Source: Caldicellulosiruptoraceae bacterium PP1 (GTDB taxonomy: Bacteria; Bacillota; Thermoanaerobacteria; Caldicellulosiruptorales; Caldicellulosiruptoraceae). From it: 64,000 nucleotides of DNA. The DNA lies in the NCBI GenBank assembly GCA_041320695.1, contig JBGGOQ010000007.1, forward strand, positions 1 through 64,000. Direction: 5' to 3'. The notes beneath the pieces were generated by a model. That model made no database searches, was not told the DNA's origin, and saw only the letters and a program-made list of their open reading frames with translations. This document shows, piece after piece, positions 36,812 to 47,117 of the stretch. A program made the translations under genes and the position numbers. The number at the start of each line of letters is the position of its first letter. The first letter of the stretch is position 1.

Positions 36812-37828
36812 ATGAACAGTAAAGAAAGGGTTAACAGGACATTGAATTTTGAAGAGGTTGATAAGATCCCACGGCAGTTATGGTTTTTGCCTGGTGTTGC
36901 AATGTTTAGATCAAAAGAACTAAATAGCATTATCGAAAAATATCCTAACGATATAATAGGTTCTGTCGGAATTTATAGACAGGGAGATAAAGCCAAAGGA
37001 GAGCTTTGCAAAAAAGGATACTATGTTGATAGTTGGGGTAGTGTTTTTTATGTAGCAGAGGATGGTGTGATAGGAGAGGTAAAAGAGCCTGCTATACAGG
37101 ATTGGGAAAAACTTGACTCTTATCAACCACCATTGGAGATTTTAGATGAAAATTTGGTAGGAGAGGTTAATAAGTATTGTGAGCAGAATAAAGATAAGTT
37201 TATTGTTGGAGGAACAGATATAAGACCTTTTGAGAGAATGCAGTTTTTAAGAGGAACAGAAAATCTTTTTATTGATATAGCTTTGGACGAGGAAAAACTT
37301 TATAAGCTAAGAGATATGTTACATGAATTTTACATAAAAGAACTAAGCATTTGGATGAAGACAGATGTTGATGCTATTTCATTTATGGATGATTGGGGAT
37401 CTCAAACAGCGTTATTGATTTCACCTGAAAGTTGGAGAGAACTTTTCAAGCCATTGTATAAGGAATACTGTGATATAATTCATTCACACGGTAAATATGT
37501 TTTTTTCCATTCTGATGGCTTCATTGAAGACATATATCCGGATTTAATAGAAATAGGCATCAATGCAGTTAACTCTCAGCTTTTCTGCATGGATATAGAA
37601 AAACTAGGCCAAAAGTATGCTGGTAAAATAGTGTTCTGGGGAGAGGTAGATAGACAATACCTTTTGCCATTTGGAAAGCAAGAAGAAGTGAGAAAAGGGG
37701 TTAGAAGAGTTGCAAAAGCTCTTATGCCAAATGGTATAAAAACAGGAGTAATAGCTCAGTGCGAATGGGGAATAAATGATCCAATTGAAAATATACAGGC
37801 AGTTTTTGATGAGTGGGAAAACGTGTAG
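36812..37828 (+). CDS. URO-D/MtaA-superfamily protein 2
   Basis: About 338 residues beginning MNSKERVNRTLNFEEVDKIP, the usual URO-D-like start. AAAGGA lies 11 bases before ATG 36812 (ATG 36806, in frame, is also possible; the frame is open from 36737). The putative metal site reads H233-S-D235-G with a late C317 in IAQCEWG, that is H-x-D...C rather than H-x-C...C. GEVDRQYLLPFG occupies the GNVD region. Overlapping function with the other three copies is unclear. No heme genes are near. Confidence 0.75.
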   Translation: MNSKERVNRTLNFEEVDKIPRQLWFLPGVAMFRSKELNSIIEKYPNDIIGSVGIYRQGDKAKGELCKKGYYVDSWGSVFYVAEDGVIGEVKEPAIQDWEKLDSYQPPLEILDENLVGEVNKYCEQNKDKFIVGGTDIRPFERMQFLRGTENLFIDIALDEEKLYKLRDMLHEFYIKELSIWMKTDVDAISFMDDWGSQTALLISPESWRELFKPLYKEYCDIIHSHGKYVFFHSDGFIEDIYPDLIEIGINAVNSQLFCMDIEKLGQKYAGKIVFWGEVDRQYLLPFGKQEEVRKGVRRVAKALMPNGIKTGVIAQCEWGINDPIENIQAVFDEWENV

Positions 37829-37857
37829 GTAACTTAGTAAAAGGAGGTGCTTTTATT

Positions 37858-39003
37858 ATGGAAGAAAGGGCAACAGATCATAAGAACTTAAACCTTGCAC
37901 AACTGAATTATGATGTTATAAGAGGGAAATCGGGTGGCAAAATAATATGGCAGCCAAGAATTCTCTGTTGGTATTATGACAAGATATTCTGTGGCGAAAA
38001 ATTGCCAGAACCATTTGATGGGATGACTTTACCTGAGATATATAGGGAATTAGGATGTTCAAATAGGATTTATGACTATAATGAGTGCTTTATAAAAGAA
38101 TTTCCTACATCAGTTGCAAGCTATTCTCGAAAGCTATCTGATTTGGAAACCGAATATATAATTGAAACTCCTGTTGGGAAAGTTAGCTCAATAGTAAGAT
38201 CTAATACATCTAATTATGGTACATACCCGGTCAAATGGTGGATAACGTGTGAAGATGATATGAGGGTATTTGTTTGGCTAGAGGAGAGGACTACTTGGAA
38301 GTTTGATGAAAAAAGGTTTTATGAAATAAAGGCCATATGGGGAGATTTAGGCCTTCCTACAATATTTATGCCAAGGGTGAATATACAGAGCTTATATATA
38401 GACCTTATGGGAGTTGAAGAAGCTATATACTCATTATACGATTATCCAAAGACGGTAGAAGCATATTTTAAGGTTCTTGATGAAAGCCATGAAAGGCTTA
38501 TTAAAGTGATAAATGAATCACCAATTGAAATAATTAATTTTGGGGACAATGTTCATTGTGGAACTTTAACTCCTGAATTATTTAAAAAGTATGTTTTACC
38601 TGCTTATCAAAGAAGAAATGAACTACTACATAAAGGAGGAAAGTTTACCCATGCCCATTGGGATGGTGATGTAAAGACATTATTGCCTTTTACAAAAGAG
38701 TGTGGGCTTGATGGAATAGAGGCAATAACCCCAAAACCACAAGGGGATGTAACTCTTTATGAAGTGAAAGATGCCCTCGGCGATGATATATTTTTGATTG
38801 ATGGCATTGCAGCAATACTTTTTACAGATACGTACCCAATTGAAGAACTTGAAAAACAAACAAGAAAAGTAATTGAGCTGTTTGCACCAAAGCTTATTCT
38901 TGGTATTTCAGACGAGATGCCATCATTTGGAGATATAGAAAGAATCAGATTTGTTGGAAAGATAGTTGACGAATATAATGCAACAGTTAGTGGTTGTAAA
39001 TAG
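37858..39003 (+). CDS. URO-D/MtaA-superfamily protein 3
   Basis: About 381 residues. ATG 37858 has AAGGAGG 10 bases upstream; upstream in-frame codons overlap the previous gene. The motif is H267-W-D269-G and the late Cys is replaced (LGISDEMPS). The N-terminal part (GGKIIWQPRILCWYYD) is typical of long URO-D-like proteins of sugar loci. It follows copy 2 after 29 bases. Confidence 0.73.
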   Translation: MEERATDHKNLNLAQLNYDVIRGKSGGKIIWQPRILCWYYDKIFCGEKLPEPFDGMTLPEIYRELGCSNRIYDYNECFIKEFPTSVASYSRKLSDLETEYIIETPVGKVSSIVRSNTSNYGTYPVKWWITCEDDMRVFVWLEERTTWKFDEKRFYEIKAIWGDLGLPTIFMPRVNIQSLYIDLMGVEEAIYSLYDYPKTVEAYFKVLDESHERLIKVINESPIEIINFGDNVHCGTLTPELFKKYVLPAYQRRNELLHKGGKFTHAHWDGDVKTLLPFTKECGLDGIEAITPKPQGDVTLYEVKDALGDDIFLIDGIAAILFTDTYPIEELEKQTRKVIELFAPKLILGISDEMPSFGDIERIRFVGKIVDEYNATVSGCK

Positions 39004-39075
39004 TAATATTGTGTTTTATACAAAAAGTATTGATTGACAATATTTTATTTATAAAGAAAAGAGGAAGTGGTCTTA

Positions 39076-39270
39076 ATGAATAGATTCACACCCGATTATA
39101 GAAACATTATCAATGCTGCCCAAAACATTCAGGTAGAAAGGATTCCTCTTTATGAGCATATAATTTCAGAGCATATAATGGAAGAGATTTTAAATAAAAA
39201 GTTTGTTGACTTATATAATGGCAATAAAGAGGAAAAGAAAGAGTTTTTCAGAAACTATGTAGAATTCTAA
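39076..39270 (+). pseudogene. Truncated URO-D-like gene, N-terminal fragment
   Basis: A 64-residue open frame starting MNRFTPDYRNIINAAQNIQV with GAGGAAG before ATG 39076. It matches the beginning of URO-D-like proteins (substrate-pocket strand VERIPLYEHI) but stops after NYVEF, about one fifth of the normal length. The next URO-D gene starts 39 bases later, so an internal deletion probably removed the remainder. Confidence 0.65.
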
Positions 39271-39309
39271 ATTGCTTCAAACAAAATATAACGTGAGAAG
39301 GTGATTAAT

Positions 39310-40368
39310 TTGTATAAAGAATGTATGACTCCAAAGGAAAGATGGGAAGCAGTTTTACAGCGAAAAAAGCCTGATAGGCTACCAATGGATTATTGGGCAA
39401 CCCCTGAAGTTACTGATAAGCTTATGAAACATTTGAATTGTAACAGTGAACAAGAGCTATATAAAAGGCTCCATATTGACAAACCTGTTACTGTATTTCC
39501 TGCTTATATAGGGCCTAAATTTAAACCAAACACTGATATGTATGGATGTAGATATAGATACATAGAGTATAACGGAGGTGTCTATGCAGAATGTATTTAT
39601 CATCCTTTGGCTCAATATGAAACTATAGAAGAAATAGAGAAAAATTATACATGGCCAAGTGCTGATTGGTTTGATTATAATATAATACCTGAACAGATAA
39701 AAGGGAAAGAAGAATATCCGATACAAGGAGGAGGTTCTGAACCGTTTTTGATATATAAAAATTTACGTGGTCAAGAACAAGCCTTTATGGATTTAATATT
39801 ATACCCTGATATAGTCGAATACTGTCTTGATAAATTGTTTGACTTTTGTTATGAGAATACTTTAAGGATATATGAGCAAATACCTGGTAAAATTACATAT
39901 TCATATATTGCTGAAGATATGGGTGCAGAGACAGATCTTATGTATTCACCAGAACATATAAAGCAATTTTTACTTCCAAGAATGAAACGAATGAATGATT
40001 TAGCTCATGAAGCTGGTGTATATGTATTTCATCACAATGATGGTGCTATAAGAAAGATTATTCCTGACTTAATATCAATAGGAATAGATATACTAAATCC
40101 TATACAATGGAGATGCGAAGGTATGGAAAGGGATAAATTGAAACAAGATTTTGGTGATAAGTTAATATTTCATGGTGGTGTTGATAACCAGTATACGCTG
40201 GCATTTGGTTCGGTTAAGGAAGTAAAAAATGAAGTTATTGAAAATATTCGAATATTAGGAGCTGATGGAGGTTATATAATCGCACCATGTCATAACATTC
40301 AACCCATTAGTCCAGTAGAAAATATAATAGCGATGTATGAAACTGGGAGGGAATATGGGTGGTTATAA
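39310..40368 (+). CDS. URO-D/MtaA-superfamily protein 4
   Basis: About 352 residues. TTG 39310 follows AGAAGGTGATT; GTG 39301 lies inside that site. The motif is H242-N-D244-G with late C327 in IAPCHNIQP, the same H-x-D...C pattern as copy 2. GGVDNQYTLAFGS is the GNVD-like region. It is the last gene before the chemoreceptor. Confidence 0.75.
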   Translation: MYKECMTPKERWEAVLQRKKPDRLPMDYWATPEVTDKLMKHLNCNSEQELYKRLHIDKPVTVFPAYIGPKFKPNTDMYGCRYRYIEYNGGVYAECIYHPLAQYETIEEIEKNYTWPSADWFDYNIIPEQIKGKEEYPIQGGGSEPFLIYKNLRGQEQAFMDLILYPDIVEYCLDKLFDFCYENTLRIYEQIPGKITYSYIAEDMGAETDLMYSPEHIKQFLLPRMKRMNDLAHEAGVYVFHHNDGAIRKIIPDLISIGIDILNPIQWRCEGMERDKLKQDFGDKLIFHGGVDNQYTLAFGSVKEVKNEVIENIRILGADGGYIIAPCHNIQPISPVENIIAMYETGREYGWL

Positions 40369-40514
40369 AAAAAGTTTATTCTAATGTCAGCTATGAAAGT
40401 TTTTTAAAACGTCACTGATGATAAAAGCAAAGTTAATGCTATGAAGAAGGCTTTTTTATTCTAAAGAATTTTTGTTGAAATTTTCATTTATTAATTATTT
40501 TATGTAATTTATTG

Positions 40515-40543
40515 TTGTAGATTGTCTTTCAATCCACTATAAT
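40515..40543 (+). promoter_or_regulatory. Promoter of the first chemoreceptor gene
   Basis: TTGTAG, 17-base spacer, TATAAT. The same layout with related spacer (both contain GTCTTT) and upstream TTATGTAAT-TATTG lies before the second chemoreceptor at 60601. Confidence 0.65.
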
Positions 40544-40575
40544 TTTACTATATGTAAATGATTGGGGGGCAAAAA

Positions 40576-42681
40576 ATGAAGCTAAATTTATCTCATCTTG
40601 ATTTTAGCTTTTTATATTCATTTATTAAGAAAAAAGGATTAGCTCGAAACTTGGCTATGCTATTGCTTGGTGTAATAGTTATTCCAATTTTAATTATTGG
40701 AATTGTAGCGGTAGCAACTTCTTATAATTCAATAATCAATAAAAGCAAAGATGGATACCTTTCAACTACACATTCTGCAGGGATGTATTTTGATGTAATA
40801 TTTGAGAATATTGATCAATTGACTCTCCAACTTGTATCTAATAATACTATTATGAATTATTTTTCTGAAACATCAACAGACTATGGTAAGCCAATTGCAA
40901 GAGAAGAAGCTGAAAAAATGATATCAAACGTTATTTCAACAAGTAAATACATATCAGGTATATACATTGTAACTGATAAAAATACTACTATTACATATCC
41001 AATGCAAAGTATTACAAGTATTTATGACTTTGATAAGATAAAAAAATCAACATGGTATAAGAAAATTGCAGATTCAAAGGATAAAACAATATGGATAAAC
41101 AACCATAAAGAAGCATTTGATGAAGTATCTCAAAAAAATGGTTACATAGTTGAACCCTATGCTGTATCAGCAGCAAGGCCATTTAAGGATATGAGGACAA
41201 ATACAACACTTGGTGTTTTAATGTTTGATATAAGTGAAAAGAAGTTTAAAAAAGCAATGCAGATGATAAAATTATCACAACATGGCTTTTTGCTTGCATT
41301 GACCCCAGAATTTAAGGTTATTGCTCCAGATAACATTAACATGAAAATAGATACAAATACAAAATTTGTTAATGATGTAATAAATAAAATTGCATCCAAT
41401 CAAGAAGAAGGTACTTTTGAATCACTGAATGGGAAAAACTCATCACTTATTTGTAATTTCCGTTCACCTTCTTCAGGCTGGACATACATAGGGGTTGTTC
41501 CTTTATCAGATTTATTGTCATCAGCAAATGGTTTAAGAACTCTCATTATAATAATTGCTATTATATTTACATTGATAGCATTAATTGTTGGGATTTTCTT
41601 TGCTTCAAGAATAGCATACGATGTTGAAAAAGTTACAAACGTTATGAGTATTGCCGCAAATGGAGATTTAAGGGTAAGTAGCGATATAAAGAGGAAAGAT
41701 GAAATAGGTGTACTTTCCAATAGCTTTAATACTATGACAGAACAGATAAGAACATTAATCAAAAAAGGTGTTGAGCTATCAACGCAGGTAAATGAATCAA
41801 TAGCAAATGTTGTAGCAATAGCAAATGAGACTTCAACAACATCAAATGATGTAGTAAGAGCGATACAAGAGATAGCTAAAGGTTCTTCTAACCAAGCACA
41901 AGAGGCAAATAAGATAACCGAAAGGGTAGCGGGATTTGGAAGCAAAATAAACTTGGTTGTTGAAGCATCAAATGAGATGGATAAATTATCAGAAAAGGTT
42001 AATAGGTATACTCAAAATGGGCTTGTTACAGTTGAGGATTTAAATAATAAAACCGAACAGACAACCAAAGTAACAACAGCAATGATGACAAATATCAAAG
42101 AGCTAACAAATTACACAAAATCGATAGGGAAGATAATAACATTACTTAGCAATATATCCGAGCAGACAAAGCTATTGGCATTGAACGCATCAATAGAGGC
42201 TGCAAAGGCTGGGGAGGCAGGAAGAGGATTTTCTGTTGTAGCAGCAGAGATAAGGAAATTAGCAGACCAATCAAGGAACTCAACTAAAGATATAGAAGAG
42301 ATGCTAAGAAAGATAACAAACCAGGCGAATAATACAGAAACGGCAGCTGCATCAGTTGAAGCAATTATAAAGGAACAAATTAATTCAGTATCTGGAGTTT
42401 CCAAAGCCTTTAGCAAAATAACAAATGCAATGAGTGAGCTATCAAATAAGATAGAGGATATAAATAAATCGATACAGGAGATAGACAAGGATAAGAATGA
42501 TATAATATATAGTATAGAGAGTATATCAGCAATTTCAGAAGAAACAGCAGCATCCTCAGAAGAGGTATCAGCATCAACCCAAGAGCAGTTAACAGCAATA
42601 GAAGAACTCAAATCAATGGCCGAAAAACTTTATTCTTTAGCACATGAACTAGAAAAAGCTATGGAGATATTTAAGATATAA
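40576..42681 (+). CDS. Methyl-accepting chemotaxis protein with dCache sensor (1)
   Basis: About 701 residues. Cytoplasmic start with KKKGLARNL, transmembrane helix about 28-50, extracellular dCache-type sensor about 55-315, second helix about 320-345, HAMP about 346-400, then a long methylation and signalling coiled coil with the hairpin tip [20 protein letters not shown]. No C-terminal CheR-binding pentapeptide. ATG 40576 follows GGGGGG; the frame is open from 40558. Presumably senses a sugar or other small ligand of this locus. Paralogous to 60666-62765. Confidence 0.92.
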   Translation: MKLNLSHLDFSFLYSFIKKKGLARNLAMLLLGVIVIPILIIGIVAVATSYNSIINKSKDGYLSTTHSAGMYFDVIFENIDQLTLQLVSNNTIMNYFSETSTDYGKPIAREEAEKMISNVISTSKYISGIYIVTDKNTTITYPMQSITSIYDFDKIKKSTWYKKIADSKDKTIWINNHKEAFDEVSQKNGYIVEPYAVSAARPFKDMRTNTTLGVLMFDISEKKFKKAMQMIKLSQHGFLLALTPEFKVIAPDNINMKIDTNTKFVNDVINKIASNQEEGTFESLNGKNSSLICNFRSPSSGWTYIGVVPLSDLLSSANGLRTLIIIIAIIFTLIALIVGIFFASRIAYDVEKVTNVMSIAANGDLRVSSDIKRKDEIGVLSNSFNTMTEQIRTLIKKGVELSTQVNESIANVVAIANETSTTSNDVVRAIQEIAKGSSNQAQEANKITERVAGFGSKINLVVEASNEMDKLSEKVNRYTQNGLVTVEDLNNKTEQTTKVTTAMMTNIKELTNYTKSIGKIITLLSNISEQTKLLALNASIEAAKAGEAGRGFSVVAAEIRKLADQSRNSTKDIEEMLRKITNQANNTETAAASVEAIIKEQINSVSGVSKAFSKITNAMSELSNKIEDINKSIQEIDKDKNDIIYSIESISAISEETAASSEEVSASTQEQLTAIEELKSMAEKLYSLAHELEKAMEIFKI

Positions 42682-42689
42682 TTCTATGT

Positions 42690-42723
42690 TAAGGGTATCT
42701 TCTTAAAGATACCCTTATATTTT
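42690..42723 (+). terminator. Terminator of the first chemoreceptor gene
   Basis: Twelve-bp stem TAAGGGTATCTT/AAGATACCCTTA with a 4-base loop, followed by TATATTTTT. Confidence 0.85.
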
Positions 42724-42908
42724 TAAAAACTACTTATTTTTAAAAAACGAATAAAATCTAAAAAAGAAAATTAAATTATGATAATTTATTTAAAAATAAA
42801 TATTTCAATTTCATAAATATTTAATTATTTATTGTTATTAAACAACAAATTGTGATAAAATATTACATAATATGACATATCATTTAAAATGGAAGTGAAA
42901 TTTTTATT

Positions 42909-43256
42909 ATGCAAGGGACAAAACAATTTTTAGAAACAGTTAATAAATATCTTTTGGGTATCGATAATAGTGTTTCCATAAACAGATACAACAATACAAG
43001 TTTTGAAATATATTATGCGAATATGGAAAAGAAAAATATAAGAAGTATATTAATTGTTTTAGATAAATATAGTTATACTTTTTGTATTAATAATGTAATT
43101 AGCAAGATTAACAATCAAATAAAAGATATGATACCCAAAGGATACAAGATTCTGCTTTTCTTGAAAAAGCCTTTCAATGATGAAAATAAAATCATATATG
43201 AGATATTAAATTACATAAATGATATAAATTGTAAATTGGGGGGGGGGGGTATTTAA
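42909..43256 (+). CDS. Hypothetical protein, N-terminal part of a gene split at a poly-G tract
   Basis: 115 residues as read, ending LGGGGI and a stop directly after a run of 12 G. No family is recognised; the sequence is polar and cytoplasmic-looking, with hydrophobic strands such as SILIVLDKYSY and KILLFLKKP. A possible promoter TTGTTA-18-TAAAAT lies at 42832-42861 and GGAAGTG precedes ATG. With 11 G the frame would join the next 109-residue frame to give one protein of about 237 residues. Confidence 0.6.
   Translation: MQGTKQFLETVNKYLLGIDNSVSINRYNNTSFEIYYANMEKKNIRSILIVLDKYSYTFCINNVISKINNQIKDMIPKGYKILLFLKKPFNDENKIIYEILNYINDINCKLGGGGI
43238..43249 (+). repeat. Run of 12 G inside a coding region
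   Basis: The longest G run noticed in this very AT-rich window. It lies at the exact place where the frames at 42909 and 43294 fail to join. Losing one G (or gaining two) would fuse them. Confidence 0.85.
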
Positions 43257-43293
43257 CCCTAATAATACAATATATGTTAATAATGTAATAGAA

Positions 43294-43623
43294 ATGAAAA
43301 TTATAAAATCTAATAATATAAATAATAATGAATTTATTACTGTTTTTTACGGGCATAACTTTTATAAAGAATTAGATAGCGAAATGGATTTAAATCCTGA
43401 AAATTATATTTGTTTTATATTAAGAATAATGCTAAATACTATAAAAGATGATATAGATAGAAATACAAAAATATGGTTATTTATATATAGCTTTGATAAA
43501 GCGGATAATATTAAAAATGCAATATTGAATACTCACAAAAATTTTACTATTGATAATATTGAAAGAATATTTTTTTATAATGAGATATTATTAAATGAAT
43601 GGATATATTATAAACAATCTTAA
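43294..43623 (+). CDS. Hypothetical protein, C-terminal part of the poly-G split gene
   Basis: This frame is open back through the G tract (from 43249 onward it reads VFNPNNTIYVNNVIEM before the first Met), so ATG 43294 is not a natural start and has no RBS. The 109 residues include repeats of the first half's style (strand ITVFYGH, KIWLFIYSF). It ends immediately before a truncated transposon recombinase, so its own 3' end may have been altered by that junction. Confidence 0.5.
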   Translation: MKIIKSNNINNNEFITVFYGHNFYKELDSEMDLNPENYICFILRIMLNTIKDDIDRNTKIWLFIYSFDKADNIKNAILNTHKNFTIDNIERIFFYNEILLNEWIYYKQS

Positions 43624-43833
43624 CCATTATATTTAATCAAGTATTTATTTAAAAAATTTAACACTGAAATAGTGGTTATGTCAGAAGTGGGGAATGAAAA
43701 ACTTGATGCTCAAGAAATATTCGAAGAGATAGTGAGCCTGCTTCATTGTTACAGTATGAAACTGTATAGCAAAAGAAAGATTAAAAAGATAAAAGAAATA
43801 TTGGAGAGCGTAGAAGATGAAAAAGACAGTTAA
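43624..43833 (+). pseudogene. tnpA: IS607 serine recombinase, C-terminal remnant
   Basis: Open frame reading LIKYLFKKFNTEIVVMSEVG, then a helical end with LYSKRKIKKIKEIL, the typical tail of IS607-type resolvases. The catalytic serine domain is absent. Its stop codon at 43831-43833 overlaps the start of the tnpB remnant by 17 bases, as in intact IS607 elements. Confidence 0.75.
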
Positions 43834-45016
43834 AAGAGTTGAACAAATTCAACTAAATAGAAAACACGACATATGGAACTATTTTGATGAAATATGTTTT
43901 GCCTCAAAAAATTTATACAATTACGCCAATTATATTGTAAGACAATAATTTGTACACAATAACAAATGGATAAGATACAGGTAGTTAGATAGAGAATTAA
44001 AAAAACATGAAACTTACAAAAACCTGCCTGCCCAAACAGCCCAGCAAACATTGAGATTACTTGATAGAAATTGGAAATCGTTTTTTAATGCTATGAAAGA
44101 ATGGAAGAAAGATAAAAGCAAATTTTTAGGCAGACCAATGTTGCCAAAGTATAAAAAGAAAGACGGTAAAGCCATTGCTATATTTACAAATCAGCAATGT
44201 AAGATTAAGAATGGTTATTTGACCTTCCCCAAAACAGATTTAACACTAAAAACTACAGTAACAGGTAAATTAAAAGAAGTGAGAGTAATACCTAATGAAT
44301 GTGTTTACATTGTTAAAATAGTGTATGAGAAAGAGATATTGAATGAAGTTATAAAAGAGTCTCAAAGAATAGCAGGAATAGATTTAGGACTTGATAACTT
44401 TGTAACTTTGGTAAATAACATAGGTGTAAAGCCTATTGTTATTAATGGCAGATTTATCAAGTCGATTAATCAGTATTATAACAAGAGGAAAGCAGAACTT
44501 ATGAGTTATATTGGCAATAGGGGGACAAGCAAAAGGATAGAAAAACTTACACTAAAAAGGAATAATAAAATAAAAGACTTTATGCACAAAACAAGCAGGT
44601 TTGTACTTAAATGGTGTAAAGAACACAACATTTATACTATTGTTATTGGCTATAACAAGGGATGGAAACAAGAAATAGAATTAGGTAAATTGAACAATCA
44701 AAACTTTACAGGGATTTCTTACTATTAATTTATCAATATACTTGAGTACAAATGTGAGGAAGAAGGAATTAATGTAATTAAGATAGAAGAAAGTTATACA
44801 AGTGGATGCAGTTCTCTTGATGGCAAAAAAGTATGTGAAGAAAATTATAACTCGAATCGTCGAATTACAAGAGGTTTATTTAAGAGCAACAAAGGGATTC
44901 TAATAAATGTTGATGTGAATGCAGCATATAATATTATGATAAAAGCATTCCCCGAAACGTTTGCAGAGGGGATAGAGGGTGTGGGGTTACACCCAGTTAG
45001 GCTAAATATAGCCTAA
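43817..45016 (+). pseudogene. tnpB: IS607-type TnpB with three in-frame stop codons
   Basis: One frame of 400 codons runs from ATG 43817 to TAA 45014 and is interrupted by TAA at 43946, TAG at 43982 and TAA at 44726, with no frameshift. Recognisable TnpB parts: GIDLGLDNFVTL (first RuvC Asp), and LINVDVNAAYNIM at the end (last Asp). The region between the stops and the whole C terminus remain readable, so inactivation is by substitution and looks recent. Confidence 0.82.
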
Positions 45017-45116
45017 TAAAGAATAGTATTTAATAAAATTTATGATAAGTTTTATTATATTAAACACTATTCATAACCTACCACTTAAATAAAAATTATA
45101 TGAAATAGGTGATACT

Positions 45117-45262
45117 ATGTTTTTGGTGTTGACTATTACCCAGAGCATTGGGAAGAGGAAAGATGGGAAACTGATGCCAAGCTTATGAAGGAAGCTCAGA
45201 TTAATGTTGTAAGGCTTGCTGAGTTTGCTTGGTGTAGGCTTGAAAAAGAGGATGGAGTTTAA
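45117..45262 (+). pseudogene. Truncated GH42 beta-galactosidase, 5' fragment
   Basis: From ATG 45117 the DNA matches the start of the intact GH42 gene at 51495. Bases 45137-45237 are identical to 51516-51616 (101 bases). One T is missing just after the ATG, which shifts the frame, and homology ends near 45262. The GGTGAT ribosome binding site is also kept. Confidence 0.88.
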
Positions 45263-47117
45263 ACCTTGTAAGTATTTAAAAAACTGTATATTGGAAACAG
45301 TAAACCTGATGATTTAAATTTTCCGAAATAAATACAGTTAGCAAAAGTAAAAGATATAATATCTTAAAGTTTTAGGTAAAAGATTGTAGAGATTTTTAAT
45401 AATATTAATACATAGATATTATTAAACTTAATAAAGAAACTTTAGGATTAATAGTTATCAAAACAGGAATAATAGCTAATTAAAGGAGTAAGTGCCAAAC
45501 ATAATTAGAAAAAGAATCTATACAAATATCAATGACGGATGGAGATATAATAAATGGGGAATCAAATATTTTATTTATAGCTAATTACTACATAAGGAGC
45601 AATCATATTAATGGGTTTATTTGTAAGATATATATTATTAAAGAACTATTTAATGATTATGATTAAGGAAATATTTAAATTTATTAAAACAAAAAAAGTC
45701 ATATTTATAACTGCTATTTTAATTAATTCTTTGATTTTTATTATTATTGTATGGATAAATATAGCAATAAATAGAATAATTAAAGGAGTATTATATTCAA
45801 TAACTGGCATAGTTATTTATCTATTTAAATCAACATTAATGCTTAGATTTCTATTAAATCAATTAAAGTTTTTGGAAGATTTAAAATCCACAGCTTCTAA
45901 TATGTTATTTCTATTCAATTCTCATTTACTCACTTTAAAATCAATAATCATAGCTATTTCTATTGGAAACTTAAATATATCAAAAGAGACTTTATTTTGA
46001 ATAAACACAATAATATATTTAAATATTTATTCCTCTATATTATTTCTCTTTACTCTTATTTCTCAGTTAATGTTTATATATCAACGGGTACAATATCCAA
46101 AGAAGATGATAGTATTATATCTAACTGTTAAAAAATTAAGAAACATAGACAAACTATTTTTGAATATAAGACACTTAGTTGAATAGCTGTTTGGAATACG
46201 TATTACTTAATTATGGAGTAATTTTTTTACTTGTTACATTTAAATCTGATGATAAATATTTAAATCCTAATTATATTTTTGGAAGGTTTATAAAAGTGCT
46301 TAGCGAAATAGTTGGAATAAGCTTACCATCATATATAGAGAATTTAAATTGAATGATCATATTTGAAACATGGGTAAAAATTATTTATTTTATCTTAATG
46401 GGTATCTTTATTGTTGATTATCTATTAAATAATGAAGATAAAATTAAAAATTAGATTAATAAGATTTAGCTAAGAATTTTATTTTAATTTAATCCATAAT
46501 TAATGAATATACAATAATATAAATAAAAATTTATATTTATATTAATTATATTTTTTCTTGAGCAAGTAGATAAAACCGCAATTATTTTTCTATGAGAATA
46601 GAATTGCTATAAAATTATTGTATTATGTATTAATGTTTATTTTATAAAAGAATATTTATCAAGTGTTAGTATTGTTTTTGATAATACTACTCTTTTATTT
46701 TTCTATTGGTCATAGAGAAATAGAAAAATTAGTAGAAAACTTTTTTTATATTATTCTATACATTTGCTTAATTGATTTAGATATAATTTAACTTATTAAA
46801 TTTCATATCCAAATTTTATCCCTCATTTTTAGTAATTTGTCTATACTTGCTAAATAATATTTTAAATAATCATTTTTCAGTATCAAATCATTATACATAT
46901 AAAATTATTAAAACTATGCCATTTATACAATTTTTTTAATTTTAATTAAATACAAGTAGAAATTAAACAATACAAGTTTAATATATTTAGTTTAATATAT
47001 ATAAAGGTATAAACCTCTAATTGTAGAATATTTAAAAAAACTATTGGAGGATACCTATTAATGTTTAATAACTCAAGCTAAAATATTTCATTATTGAAAA
47101 GGAAAGGGGTGTAAACA
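45263..47117. other. Eroded AT-rich region
   Basis: About 1.85 kb with stop codons in all frames and only short membrane-protein-like pieces (45611-46000; also FETWVKIIYFILMGIFIVDY near 46350). At the right end, GGAGGATACCTATT precedes a six-codon frame at 47061 which may be a leader peptide of the following regulator operon. No family could be assigned to the rest. Confidence 0.6.
45611..46000 (+). pseudogene. Fragment of a hydrophobic membrane protein
   Basis: A 129-residue frame with at least two membrane segments (ILINSLIFIIIVWINIAI, IIKGVLYSITGIVIYLF) and AAGGAGCAATCATATT before ATG. Spacing of hydrophobic segments faintly resembles YesL/DUF624 proteins, which accompany sugar importers. 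The surroundings are eroded, so it is probably a remnant and not a working gene. Confidence 0.3.

Larger units (their letters stand above)
43624..45072 (+). mobile_element. Dead IS607-type element
   Basis: Contains the C-terminal end of an IS607-type serine recombinase followed by an overlapping TnpB gene with three in-frame stops, then a hairpin-forming right part (GAATAGT at 45021 pairing with ACTATTC at 45066). The left portion, including most of tnpA, is missing. Exact ends are not defined. Confidence 0.75.

Noticed and set aside
39034-39060. TTGACA as a possible promoter before the URO-D fragment
   Set aside because: No acceptable -10 box at 16-19 bases; A/T-rich matches only at wrong spacing.
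29922-40368. URO-D genes as part of heme biosynthesis
   Set aside because: No other heme genes are present, four divergent copies sit in a sugar operon, and motifs differ from HemE and MtaA.
41400-42611. Two long antisense open frames within the first chemoreceptor gene
   Set aside because: Antisense shadows of a low-complexity coiled-coil coding region; hydrophobic Ser/Ile-rich translations without start signals.
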